Notes under the pieces: model-generated
What the model was told of the DNA's origin: nothing
Seen by the model: only the letters and a program-made list of their open reading frames with translations
Database searches by the model: none
Shown here: positions 57,483 to 64,000 of the stretch, piece by piece
Numbering within the stretch: position 1 is the stretch's first letter
Layout of the letters: each line of letters opens with the position of its first letter
Position numbers and translations under genes: made by a program
Assembly: GCA_937885645.1 (NCBI GenBank)
Contig: CALABJ010000018.1
Coordinates: 124,001-188,000, forward strand
Length of the DNA: 64,000 nucleotides
Direction: 5' to 3'
Origin: RGIG4097 sp937885645
GTDB taxonomy: Bacteria; Bacillota; Clostridia; Christensenellales; CAG-917

Positions 57483-58328
57483 ATGATAAGCAAAAAATTT
57501 ATTGCGAAGGTAAGCTATTGTTTCAATGCTCTTGGCTATTTTTGTGAAGATTGTATTGATTATGACAAGTTTGTTTCATCGGCAGTTTACACTTTAACAA
57601 GGACAAATGAATTGTACTATGTGATTTATGGCATCAACTTATTCAATTTTTGCATTGATAATTGGCACAAAATAGAAGAGATTTCAAAATACCATTTTGA
57701 CACTTTTTGTGAATATGGCTTTTATGAAGATGATGTTCTGAAAAAAGCGGCCCCCAAAACTACAAAAGGGACTTATATCATTGCTTGTGGGTTGGGACTT
57801 GACAGGAATAAGACGTATATTACAATGTTGGACAAGCAAAAATGGCTTGCTTTGAAACAAAATGGTAAAGCGTACGAAGTATTTTCTGCGGGCAAATATG
57901 CGCTTAATGAGAGTCGCAAGCAAGTCGATGTCCTTACAAAAAAGGGTGCATTATTGTGTGAAATTTCCGAGAAGTGGGGAGAGTTTTATTTTGGCCATAA
58001 TCATACTAAGTATGATTTTGTTGATTTTGATGACTTTTTGGGCGTATATAGCAAGAGTTATTTAGAACAGGTAAAAGATGACGATGACATTGATTTCAAT
58101 CAAGCAGTAGCCACTATAAATAGTTCGTATGACCATAAGGCTGGGATAGCAGTGGCTAGGTTGCGCATAAAAGATGAAAATCAAGATATTGAACAGATTG
58201 TTGGATTTGCCGCGGCTATTGCTATATTAAGAAAGCAAGAAGCAAAGAGGCAGAAAAGCTTTGACTCCTTCCTTCAAGGCATGGCCATAGGGAGCCGATC
58301 AGCAGCGTACCATAGACGTTTTAGGTGA
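57483..58328 (+). CDS. Orphan hypothetical protein, AT-rich
   Basis: A 281-residue protein I do not recognise. It is soluble, with an aromatic- and Cys-containing N-terminal half and an acidic middle (VKDDDDIDF). The C-terminal helix ends in a Ser/Gly/Arg-rich tail (MAIGSRSAAYHRRF). It is preceded by a clear GCGGAGG ribosome site. Codon choice (frequent TTT, GAT, AAT, TAT) differs from the surrounding Clostridia-style genes that favour C-ending codons. This suggests recent acquisition, as for the SLOG/HTH module. The candidate ncRNA ends 24 bases upstream. Confidence 0.6.
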   Translation: MISKKFIAKVSYCFNALGYFCEDCIDYDKFVSSAVYTLTRTNELYYVIYGINLFNFCIDNWHKIEEISKYHFDTFCEYGFYEDDVLKKAAPKTTKGTYIIACGLGLDRNKTYITMLDKQKWLALKQNGKAYEVFSAGKYALNESRKQVDVLTKKGALLCEISEKWGEFYFGHNHTKYDFVDFDDFLGVYSKSYLEQVKDDDDIDFNQAVATINSSYDHKAGIAVARLRIKDENQDIEQIVGFAAAIAILRKQEAKRQKSFDSFLQGMAIGSRSAAYHRRFR

Positions 58329-58368
58329 CATACATAAACGAAAGAGTTGGAATAAATAACAAATAAAA

Positions 58369-58394
58369 CCTGCACGAGATTGTGCAGGTTTTTT
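58369..58394. terminator. Terminator after the orphan gene
   Basis: CCTGCAC (58369-58375) and GTGCAGG (58382-58388), then T-run. It also ends the duplicated tRNA-Glu fragment when read on the minus strand. Confidence 0.88.
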
Positions 58395-58619
58395 GGTACC
58401 CCCATGGGGAATCGTGAAATAGCGAAAACGAGTGAGTTTGCTCACATAGTGAAGCGTCAGCCCAGTGTTCTGGGGTTCGGGCAACAAAGTTGCGCACACG
58501 GAGTGTGCAATGAGCCATGGGGGAAACACACCTTTTGCAATTACATACAACGCAAGCGTTGATTACATGCCGTTGTAAACAACGGATAAAAAAACAAGCC
58601 CCAAAGGACTTGTTTTTTT
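58394..58619. repeat. tRNA-associated hairpin element at tRNA-Glu
   Basis: No gene is present. An exact 21-base copy of the tRNA-Glu 3' end lies at 58394-58414 (the tRNA's own copy is at 58620-58640). Between them are CACTATGTGAGCAAACTCAC-type and CGCTATTTCAC-type blocks (minus strand) also seen in the other tRNA elements. Palindromes CAACGC-AA-GCGTTG (58548-58561) and CCGTTG-TAAA-CAACGG (58570-58585) follow, spaced by ATTACAT. The tRNA terminator (AACAAG/CTTGTT, 58593-58614) lies next to the tRNA. Confidence 0.78.
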
Positions 58620-58694
58620 TGGTACCCCCATGGGGAATCGAACCCCAGATTCCGCCGTGAGAGGGCGACGTCTTAACCGCTTGACCATGAGGGC
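58620..58694 (-). tRNA. tRNA-Glu (anticodon CTC)
   Basis: A 75-base tRNA with encoded CCA. Anticodon stem TCGCC/GGCGG closes loop CTCTCAC, giving CTC. The T-arm is TGGGG-TTCGATT-CCCCA. The acceptor stem GCCCTCA/TGGGGGT contains two G-T pairs, one at the terminal position. Confidence 0.92.
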
Positions 58695-58742
58695 TTTTAG
58701 ATGTGAAATGCATTTATGCATTGAACATATCAAAGACCGAAA

Positions 58743-58862
58743 TGGAAGGAAATAGGCTTTGCATCTTTCCTACCATGAGGGCAAGAATTGATATGTTCGC
58801 AGTTTTCAGTGCATTGCCATCGAGTGGAAGGAAATAGGCTTTGCATCTTTCCTACCATGAGG
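58743..58862. repeat. Pair of 38-base direct repeats upstream of tRNA-Glu
   Basis: Identical 38-base copies at 58743-58780 and 58825-58862, 82 bases apart. On the minus strand each begins CCTCATGGTA, matching the 5' end of tRNA-Glu (GCCCTCATGGT). Each continues into a GGAAA/TTTCC hairpin with GATGCAAAGCCTA in the loop. The first copy is also framed by the inverted repeat AACATATCAA / TTGATATGTT (58726-58735, 58788-58797). Both would lie in the leader of the pre-tRNA transcript. The 323-base gap to the PAP2 gene holds these and two promoters only. Confidence 0.8.
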
Positions 58863-58882
58863 CGTTTGCTTTTGCAAGGGTG

Positions 58883-58911
58883 ATATTAGCACAAAGTGGG
58901 CGATTTCGCAA
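58883..58911 (-). promoter_or_regulatory. Promoter of the tRNA-Glu transcript
   Basis: On the minus strand TTGCGA (58906-58911), 17-base spacer, TAATAT (58883-58888). The transcript would run through both 38-base repeats into the tRNA. Confidence 0.65.
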
Positions 58912-58960
58912 CTGATTTGTGAGAAAAACTTCAATTTGCCGTGACAAAATAACTTTGCTA

Positions 58961-58989
58961 TTGAAATCTATCTTCAAAAATGTTAAAAT
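58961..58989 (+). promoter_or_regulatory. Promoter of the PAP2 phosphatase gene
   Basis: TTGAAA at 58961-58966, 17-base spacer, TAAAAT at 58984-58989. Confidence 0.85.
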
Positions 58990-59017
58990 CTATGTATCTG
59001 TTGAAAGGAGAAGTGTT

Positions 59018-60163
59018 ATGAAACTTTCACTCAAACACAAAACTTTGATTTCTGTGGCGCTTTTTGTGGTGATTTTTGCAGGTCTTTTGGTGGCTGCAAC
59101 CTTCACCGACCTTGAAGTCAGCCATATCCTCACCGACAAAGCCCTTCCTGACGGAGCATACCTTGCAGACGATTTCTTTGGTGTCTTCTTTGAAATCGTC
59201 GGCAGTGCCGCCATTTACGTGGTGATTGCCATCTGCGCCTGCATACTTTTCTGGTTTGCATTGAAGGTTGTCCCCAAAAAACCTTGGAATTATATCCTTG
59301 CAGTGGCATTTTTCGCAGCAGGTGTTGTTGCATTTTGGTTTGTATTCAGCGACATCTACAAGTATAGCATAGAGCACATCTTGAGAGACGCCTACGTCAC
59401 GGGCGGAAACGAGATGCTTCGCTATGACCTTATCCACGAACTTGAAGACAAAGGCGCGTTCATCGCAGTTGAAGTCCTTTGCGCACTTGCCCTCAACGCA
59501 TTGTGCGTGCTCACAATGAAAAACGTCAAGGTTGAAACCTTGAAGAAACTAGTGAAGTTTGTCCTTGCATTTGTGGTTATGGCAGTGGTGTCCAACGTCC
59601 TTGTCATGATAATCAAAGTGCCCGCAGGCAGAATGAGATACCGCGCAATGAACAGCACCGCAGGTCAAGCAATGGGTGGATTTGACAACTTCACCAGATG
59701 GTATGTCATGACTGGCAACAACGACGTCTTTGACTCAAAAGCCCTCTTTGGTTATAGTGACGGCTTCAAGTCATTCCCCAGCGGACACACTTGTGCAGCA
59801 GGTATGGTGTATGCTTTCATTATGCTGATTGACGTCCTTGACATCAAAAAGACTTGGCAAAAGGCGTGCATTTGGGGCGGAACAGTGGTGGCAACGATGC
59901 TTGTGGCAATCAGCCGTATAGTAGTTGGCGCACACTTCTTCAGCGACGTCCTTATGGGTGGTACACTTGCATTTGTGTCAATGATCATCGCAAGAGAAAT
60001 CTTCATTTGCAAGGGCGCACACTTGAAGGCAGTCTTTGGCAAAGGTTATCTAGGCGGAGACGACACCGATGACACCCCTTGTGAGTCCGAAGAAGAGCCC
60101 ACAGAAGACGAAATTGCGGAAGCCGAAGCGGAAACCACCGACACCCCCGCCGTGGCAGAATAA
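59018..60163 (+). CDS. PAP2-family membrane phosphatase
   Basis: A 381-residue protein from the ATG at 59018 (AAAGGAG eight bases upstream; the longer frame runs through the promoter). Six hydrophobic segments are visible. The lipid-phosphatase motifs are KVPAGRMRYRAM (C1), FPSGHTCAA (C2, catalytic His) and SRIVVGAHFFSDVLMGG (C3). It probably dephosphorylates undecaprenyl diphosphate or phosphatidate at the outer membrane face. A 45-residue acidic tail (ESEEEPTEDEIAEAEAE) is unusual for the family. Confidence 0.88.
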   Translation: MKLSLKHKTLISVALFVVIFAGLLVAATFTDLEVSHILTDKALPDGAYLADDFFGVFFEIVGSAAIYVVIAICACILFWFALKVVPKKPWNYILAVAFFAAGVVAFWFVFSDIYKYSIEHILRDAYVTGGNEMLRYDLIHELEDKGAFIAVEVLCALALNALCVLTMKNVKVETLKKLVKFVLAFVVMAVVSNVLVMIIKVPAGRMRYRAMNSTAGQAMGGFDNFTRWYVMTGNNDVFDSKALFGYSDGFKSFPSGHTCAAGMVYAFIMLIDVLDIKKTWQKACIWGGTVVATMLVAISRIVVGAHFFSDVLMGGTLAFVSMIIAREIFICKGAHLKAVFGKGYLGGDDTDDTPCESEEEPTEDEIAEAEAETTDTPAVAE

Positions 60164-60181
60164 TCCATTTAGTCAACTCAA

Positions 60182-60210
60182 ACAAAAGCCCACTCATAGA
60201 GTGGGTTTTT
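60182..60210 (+). terminator. Terminator of the PAP2 gene
   Basis: CCCACTC-ATA-GAGTGGG followed by TTTTTCTTTTT. Confidence 0.9.
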
Positions 60211-60267
60211 CTTTTTGCAATATGAAATAGGGCAGAGTAAATAGAAAAGTCAATAGGTTCAAAACGA

Positions 60268-60296
60268 TTGCAAATATATCTTTTCTTTGCTATAAT
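60268..60296 (+). promoter_or_regulatory. Promoter of tRNA-Thr
   Basis: TTGCAA at 60268-60273, 17-base spacer, TATAAT at 60291-60296. Confidence 0.88.
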
Positions 60297-60306
60297 TCAA
60301 GAAGTT

Positions 60307-60382
60307 GCTGGTGTGGCTCAGTCGGTAGAGCAGCTGATTCGTAATCAGCAGGCCGCGAGTTCAAATCTCGCCACCAGCTCCA
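60307..60382 (+). tRNA. tRNA-Thr (anticodon CGT)
   Basis: A 76-base tRNA with encoded CCA. The acceptor arms GCTGGTG and CACCAGC pair perfectly, anticodon stem CTGAT/ATCAG closes loop TCGTA within TTCGTAA, and the T-arm loop is GTTCAAA. Confidence 0.95.
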
Positions 60383-60621
60383 AAGACAAGCGAAGGCTTG
60401 TCTTTTTCTTTTGTGGCGGATTTTGGGCTACGCCCTGTGCCTACGGCACGAACTCGCTATCCGCGAGTGGCGCTCGCCTACGTGAGTAAACTCACAGGCT
60501 TCACTATTACGCTCATTTCTTTCGCTACAAATCTCGCCACCAGCTCCAAAGACAAGCGAAGGCTTGTCTTTTTCATTTGTGGCAGATTTTGGGCTGCGCC
60601 CTGTGCCTGTGGCACGAACTC
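60362..60621 (+). repeat. Tandem duplication of the tRNA-Thr 3' end, terminator and flank
   Basis: The 94 bases from 60362 to 60455 are repeated at 60528-60621, an offset of 166, with only a few differences. The first part of each copy is the last 21 bases of tRNA-Thr plus its terminator (GACAAGC-GAAG-GCTTGTC, T-run; 60382-60408 and 60548-60574). The rest contains GGGC-TAC-GCCC and GTGCC-TAC-GGCAC palindromes. The unshared part (60456-60527) has GTGAGT-AA-ACTCAC and a TATTACGCTCA block also found near tRNA-Leu(GAG). Confidence 0.88.
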
Positions 60622-60648
60622 TCTTCCTCAATTCAAACTGTGTTTGGT

Positions 60649-60728
60649 ATGTAATCGCGCAAGCGTATGTAATCAACGTGTCGCGTTGAATGGCATCACG
60701 CAATGCGTGCATGTAATCACCATAGGTG
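60649..60728. repeat. Hairpin array 3, downstream of tRNA-Thr
   Basis: CGC-GCAA-GCG, CAACG-TGTCG-CGTTG, CACGC-AAT-GCGTG and CACC-ATA-GGTG are separated by ATGTAAT, AATGGCAT and CATGTAAT. Same design as the arrays at 47.1 and 48.2 kb. No gene lies between 60383 and 60768. Confidence 0.78.
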
Positions 60729-60735
60729 CATAAAT

Positions 60736-60765
60736 AAAATCTCGCCGAGCCGACGAGATTTTATT
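60736..60765. terminator. Bidirectional terminator at the alkaline phosphatase 3' end
   Basis: AAAATCTCG (60736-60744) pairs with CGAGATTTT (60754-60762). Confidence 0.82.
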
Positions 60766-60768
60766 TGA

Positions 60769-61917
60769 TTATCTTGCTTTTCTGGGGTTTGCGATATAGT
60801 CGCGCATAATGTGGTTGAGCACTACGTTGTCCACCACGACGCCGGCGGAGTAGCTGTCTTCATTGAAGCCGTAAGCAAAGAAGTATACGTTTGCACCCGT
60901 GTGTCCGCCTTTGTGGAAAAGACCATTGCCGAAGGTGTCGCCGGGGTTGTAGATGAGCCCGCCTGTTTCGTGGTCGGCGGTGATGATGACAAGTGTTTCA
61001 CCGTCTTGCTTTGCCCAGTCAAGGACTGCTTTCACGGCCTCGTCAAAACCACGGAGTTCATTGACCATACCGAAGAAATCATTGCTGTGGCTATACTTGT
61101 CAATATGGCTTGCCTCAATCATCATAAAGAAACCGTTGTCGCTCTTTTGGTCGAGGTAGTTGATTGCGTACATACTTGCCTCAGCAAGGGTAGGGCAAGC
61201 GGGATCGTCCTCGCCATATTGATCGAATTTAGGGACTGTTGCAAAGATCTTTGCTGATGAATATTTGTTGGTTGTCAGCTCTGAAAGGGAGTTTATATAC
61301 GTAAAACAGTTTGATGAAATAGCGCTTGTGCGGTTTGCGTCATAAAGGTCCTCATCGTATTGGCTGATATAAATATCCACGTTGCTGGTGATATGACCGT
61401 TGAAAAGGTCGGTTGTATCATCGCGGTCATTGGCGTGTGATGCAAAGCCTGAGGGGGTTGCACCAACAATGCTTTCGGTTGCGATGATGCCTGTGTCCAT
61501 ATTGAAAAGTGAAGCAAATTCCACCATATTTTCAACGTTGGCGCCGTCCACTCTTGCCACTGAATAGTTGTCAGTTTTCACACCGCAGGAAAGGGCGGTT
61601 GCCGCCGCAGCACTGTCCGTGACATCATTGTCACGAGAGTGAGTTGTCACTTCGCCACGGAAGGAGGACAAAGTCTCCATATAGAGGCTGTCAAGATTGA
61701 AGTACGCTTTTGTTGCCTCAATATGCTCCATACCCATGCCGTCACCTATCATCATAATCACGTTTTTGGCAGAGCCGGTGAAGAGATTAGGTGAGGGGAT
61801 ATTGCTATAATCAGGGGTTTCGTCTGTGGGATTACAAGCCACAAAAGCAAAGGTGAGAGAAAAAATGCTGACCAAAGTGAGGCTCACAACCAAGATTTTC
61901 CAAAGTGATTTTTTCAT
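60769..61917 (-). CDS. Lipoprotein alkaline phosphatase
   Basis: A 382-residue exported phosphomonoesterase. The ATG at 61917 follows AGGAGAAACT. The signal peptide ends in a lipobox (FVAC, Cys near 28). Active-site motifs are MMIGDGMGMEH (metal Asp), TDSAAAATALSCG (phosphoryl-accepting Ser in the DSAA context), MIEASHIDKYSHSND, ITADHETGG and GGHTGANV. It would release phosphate outside the cell, complementing the two surface phosphoesterases in this window. Single-gene unit with its own promoter. Confidence 0.92.
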   Translation of the reverse strand: MKKSLWKILVVSLTLVSIFSLTFAFVACNPTDETPDYSNIPSPNLFTGSAKNVIMMIGDGMGMEHIEATKAYFNLDSLYMETLSSFRGEVTTHSRDNDVTDSAAAATALSCGVKTDNYSVARVDGANVENMVEFASLFNMDTGIIATESIVGATPSGFASHANDRDDTTDLFNGHITSNVDIYISQYDEDLYDANRTSAISSNCFTYINSLSELTTNKYSSAKIFATVPKFDQYGEDDPACPTLAEASMYAINYLDQKSDNGFFMMIEASHIDKYSHSNDFFGMVNELRGFDEAVKAVLDWAKQDGETLVIITADHETGGLIYNPGDTFGNGLFHKGGHTGANVYFFAYGFNEDSYSAGVVVDNVVLNHIMRDYIANPRKAR

Positions 61918-61968
61918 AGTTTCTCCTGCGCACATATGCGAGAGCACACGGCGTGTGTTTATATTTTT

Positions 61969-61997
61969 ATTCTACAAAGTTTTATCTTCTATGTCAA
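61969..61997 (-). promoter_or_regulatory. Promoter of the alkaline phosphatase gene
   Basis: On the minus strand TTGACA (61992-61997), 17-base spacer, TAGAAT (61969-61974). The leader holds CACAC-GGC-GTGTG. Confidence 0.88.
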
Positions 61998-62065
61998 CAT
62001 ATCATTTACGCGTAGGCGAGATGGGATTTTAAGGATAAATTAATAAAAAATTTTTGCATAAAATA

Positions 62066-62094
62066 TTGACAATTGGCAAAACTAGATTTAGAAT
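62066..62094 (+). promoter_or_regulatory. Promoter of the hrcA-grpE-dnaK operon
   Basis: TTGACA at 62066-62071, 17-base spacer, TAGAAT at 62089-62094, immediately followed by the CIRCE element. Confidence 0.92.
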
Positions 62095-62095
62095 G

Positions 62096-62122
62096 TTAGC
62101 AGACAGCGGTTGAGAGTGCTAA
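62096..62122 (+). promoter_or_regulatory. CIRCE operator (HrcA binding site)
   Basis: TTAGCAGAC-N9-GAGTGCTAA at 62096-62122. The right arm is perfect and the left arm has two differences from TTAGCACTC. Its position just after the -10 box is standard for heat-shock repression. Confidence 0.93.
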
Positions 62123-62163
62123 CAGTGTATTTGACACCTCTGCCAAACCAAAGGAGAACAGCT

Positions 62164-63195
62164 GTGAAGGAACTTTCCGAAAGAAAACGAAAAATACTCC
62201 ACGCGGTGGTTGACCTGTACATCTCAACAGGTGAGCCCGTTTCAAGTGCGGACGTCCAATCAAAGTATTTGCCCGACGTATCCTCAGCCACAATCCGTGC
62301 TGAGCTCAGCGCCCTTGAAGCATTAGGTTATCTTGATCAACCTCACACCTCTGCAGGACGCGTGCCCAGAAAGGAAGCATACAAGTTGTATGTTGGTGAC
62401 CTTGGAGACGGCAACGCACTGACGGACGCAGAAACAGCATTCATAAGAAAGCGTTTTGAGGAGAAGCTTGGTGAAGTTGGCGACATAACCCGTCAAGCGG
62501 CAAAGATAATCAGTGACGTCACCAATTACACATCCTTCCTTGTGACAAAGAGCAATCCTCACGTGGTCATTGAGGAGATAAAACTCATCTCCCTCAAGGG
62601 CAACAGAGCCCTCCTGCTCATAGTCACAGACAGCGGAGTACTGGCAGACAAGACAATAGACGTCAGTGAAGATATGAGAGGCGAGCATCTTGAAACCGCA
62701 AGCCATATGCTGAACAAGGTGTTTGCAGGCAAGGAGATCGGCGAGTTTGAGTCACTGAACTTTATGGAAGACATCGAGATGGAGATGGAGTCCTACAAGG
62801 ACATCTTCGACGAAGTGGTTGCCATCATCAAAAACTATATGAACAATCACAGTGACAACGTAGTTGTGGAAGGCGCTCTCAAAATGCTTGACTATCCTGA
62901 ATACAACAACGTTGAAGACGCCAAAAATTTCCTCTCAGTCATCTCAGACGAGCAAAGTGTAAGCGAAATCTTCGGCTCACAAGAGGACAGCATAGAGTTT
63001 TCAGTGCGCATAGGCAAAGAAGACAGCGGTGTAGATAAATGTGCCATCATCACAGCGGCCTACAAAGTGGGTGACGAAGTGGTTGGACAAGCCGGTGTCA
63101 TCGGCCCCGAAAGAATGGATTATAAACGTGTCATTGGCGTGCTGGATTACATCAAAAACACTCTCAATTCAATACTTGACAACAAAAAGGATTAG
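62164..63195 (+). CDS. hrcA: Heat-inducible transcription repressor HrcA
   Basis: Represses chaperone operons by binding CIRCE. The 343-residue protein starts at the GTG at 62164 (AAAGGAG upstream); the frame from 62110 runs through the CIRCE region. An N-terminal winged helix has SERKRKILHAVVDLYISTGE, SSATIRAELSALEALGYL and HTSAGRVPRKEAYK. The C-terminal part has VGQAGVIGPERMDYKRVIGV. It controls its own operon through the element just upstream. Confidence 0.96.
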   Translation: MKELSERKRKILHAVVDLYISTGEPVSSADVQSKYLPDVSSATIRAELSALEALGYLDQPHTSAGRVPRKEAYKLYVGDLGDGNALTDAETAFIRKRFEEKLGEVGDITRQAAKIISDVTNYTSFLVTKSNPHVVIEEIKLISLKGNRALLLIVTDSGVLADKTIDVSEDMRGEHLETASHMLNKVFAGKEIGEFESLNFMEDIEMEMESYKDIFDEVVAIIKNYMNNHSDNVVVEGALKMLDYPEYNNVEDAKNFLSVISDEQSVSEIFGSQEDSIEFSVRIGKEDSGVDKCAIITAAYKVGDEVVGQAGVIGPERMDYKRVIGVLDYIKNTLNSILDNKKD

Positions 63196-63197
63196 AC

Positions 63198-63758
63198 ATG
63201 AAAGACAAAAAACAAAAAGCAGAATTGGACAAAGAGTTCAAAGTGGCAGAAGAAGTGGCTGAAAACGATGACCTTGGTCTTGACAGAGAAACCCTCGGCG
63301 ACGACAAATACATCGAAGCCCTCGAAGAGAAACTTGGTCAAGCCATTGCAGAAAGCGTGATGTGTCGCAACCTCACCCAACGTCTTCAAGCAGACTTTGA
63401 CAACTATCGCAAGCGCAACTCATCAATCGCAGAGGAGATGAAGCAACTGGGCATTTCAATGGTGTGTGAAAAACTCCTCGGCGTCCTTGACAACTGCGAC
63501 CTTGCAAGAAAATACATCTCAGACCAAAGCGCACTGCAAGGCTTCAATATGATGGAAGGACAAATCCTCTCCGCCCTTGAAACCTTTGGTCTTAAAACAG
63601 TTGAAGCAGAAGGACTTGAATTTGATGCCAAAGTTATGAACGCTCTTGAAAGAGAAAAGGTAGAAGGCAAAGAAGGACAAGTTGTAGAAGTTATATCCAA
63701 AGGATATACGTTGAATGGAAAATTGATTAGACCCGCTGGCGTAAAAGTGGGCTACTAA
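63198..63758 (+). CDS. grpE: Nucleotide exchange factor GrpE
   Basis: Releases ADP from DnaK. The 186-residue protein has a charged N terminus, a long coiled coil (about 40-105, RLQADFDNYRKRNSSIAEEM) and the C-terminal beta domain ending GYTLNGKLIRPAGVKVGY. It starts two bases after hrcA and is followed by a TCAGGA-CA-TCCTGA hairpin (63771-63784) before dnaK. Confidence 0.96.
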   Translation: MKDKKQKAELDKEFKVAEEVAENDDLGLDRETLGDDKYIEALEEKLGQAIAESVMCRNLTQRLQADFDNYRKRNSSIAEEMKQLGISMVCEKLLGVLDNCDLARKYISDQSALQGFNMMEGQILSALETFGLKTVEAEGLEFDAKVMNALEREKVEGKEGQVVEVISKGYTLNGKLIRPAGVKVGY

Positions 63759-63797
63759 GAGAAATATATATCAGGACATCCTGAAAGGAGAATAAAA

Positions 63798-64000
63798 ATG
63801 GGAAAAATAATCGGTATTGACCTTGGAACAACCAACTCATGCGTGGCAGTTATGGAAGGTGGCGAACCTGTCGTCATCGCCAACGCAGAAGGTATGAGAA
63901 CAACCCCCTCAGTGGTGGGTTTTGCAAAAGATGGTGAAAGACTTGTGGGCGAAATCGCAAAAAGACAAGCAGTTTCAAATCCTGAAAACACCATCATTTC
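63798..64000 (+). CDS. dnaK: Chaperone DnaK (3' end cut by window)
   Basis: Hsp70 chaperone. Only the first 67 codons are inside the window. MGKIIGIDLGTTNSCVAVME is the ATPase phosphate-1 motif, followed by RTTPSVVGFAKDGERLVGE. An AAAGGAG site precedes the ATG. Gene order hrcA-grpE-dnaK matches other Bacillota. Confidence 0.97.
   Translation, partial: MGKIIGIDLGTTNSCVAVMEGGEPVVIANAEGMRTTPSVVGFAKDGERLVGEIAKRQAVSNPENTII

Noticed and set aside
58743..58862. c-di-GMP (GEMM) riboswitch, because each 38-base repeat contains GATGCAAAGCC
   Set aside because: Only that short string matches; the GGCAAACC partner and the P1/P2 helices are absent, and the unit precedes a tRNA.
58919..59017. Upstream start for the PAP2 gene giving 414 residues
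   Set aside because: This extension contains the promoter at 58961-58989 and the strong ribosome site lies before the ATG at 59018.
60362..60621. attL/attR of an integrated island at tRNA-Thr
   Set aside because: The repeats are only 166 bases apart with no integrase gene; a decayed or minimal element remains possible and is reported as a finding instead.

Overview
The window reads as chromosome from an anaerobic, fermentative Clostridia-like member of the Bacillota, probably an uncultured gut-type lineage. The reasons are two [FeFe]-hydrogenase-type proteins with NuoE/NuoF-like partners, meso-diaminopimelate dehydrogenase, a GGGtGRT / Fe-S scaffold pair, an HrcA-CIRCE-controlled grpE-dnaK operon, strong GGAGG ribosome sites, near-consensus sigma-A promoters with 17-base spacers, and no respiratory chain. 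The lineage assignment is inference from gene content; no 16S rRNA is present.

Layout: 1-4.5 kb holds nucleoside salvage (psuG, deoC, deoD, deoB, cdd) and two small proteins. 4.5-13.7 kb has a DUF4434 protein, tRNA-Leu(CAA), an M20 peptidase, pyrophosphatase, a three-gene glycerol-3-phosphate-dehydrogenase-like flavoprotein operon, a short ComEC and a Pro/Ala-rich membrane protein. 13.9-15.7 kb is the GGGtGRT pair. 15.8-25.6 kb is housekeeping (tyrS, yigZ, recX, mazF, ddh, a HAD phosphatase, a lipid kinase, pgsA, valS). 25.7-33.2 kb carries membrane/acyltransferase genes, alr, 5-formyl-THF cyclo-ligase, a fused rsmD-coaD, a coiled-coil protein and a lipoprotein 5'-nucleotidase. 33.2-38.6 kb has tRNA-Leu(GAG), a tiny gene, a phosphoribosyltransferase, glycerol dehydrogenase plus dihydroxyacetone kinase, and nadE. 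38.9-47 kb is one long hydrogenase operon with NADH-type subunits, a sensory-looking hydrogenase, DRTGG proteins, a PHP protein and two HATPase proteins. 47-48.3 kb is a compact accessory module (SLOG-like protein and a divergent HTH regulator with repeated operators), bracketed by arrays of tiny hairpins. 48.3-57 kb holds an MMPL exporter, a 1535-residue double phosphoesterase and a lipoprotein. 57.2-60.8 kb has a candidate ncRNA, an AT-rich orphan gene, tRNA-Glu, a PAP2 phosphatase and tRNA-Thr. 60.8-64 kb has alkaline phosphatase and hrcA-grpE-dnaK (cut by the window end).

Themes. Phosphate and nucleoside salvage recurs: exported 5'-nucleotidase, alkaline phosphatase and the double phosphoesterase could feed the deo/psu/cdd and phosphoribosyltransferase enzymes. 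Glycerol can enter through dehydrogenase and DHA kinase, with the GlpA-like trio as a second redox route, and reducing power can leave as H2 through the hydrogenase operon.

The most unusual signal is non-coding. Three of the four tRNA genes (Leu-GAG, Glu-CTC, Thr-CGT) are followed by a second copy of their own 3' end plus a terminator hairpin. The 120-205 bases in between are packed with short palindromes and share related blocks across loci. A related array type (9-17-base palindromes separated by 7-8-base ATGAAAT/ATGAATT/ATGTAAT spacers) lies beside two of these loci and on both sides of the SLOG/HTH module. I do not recognise this repeat family.
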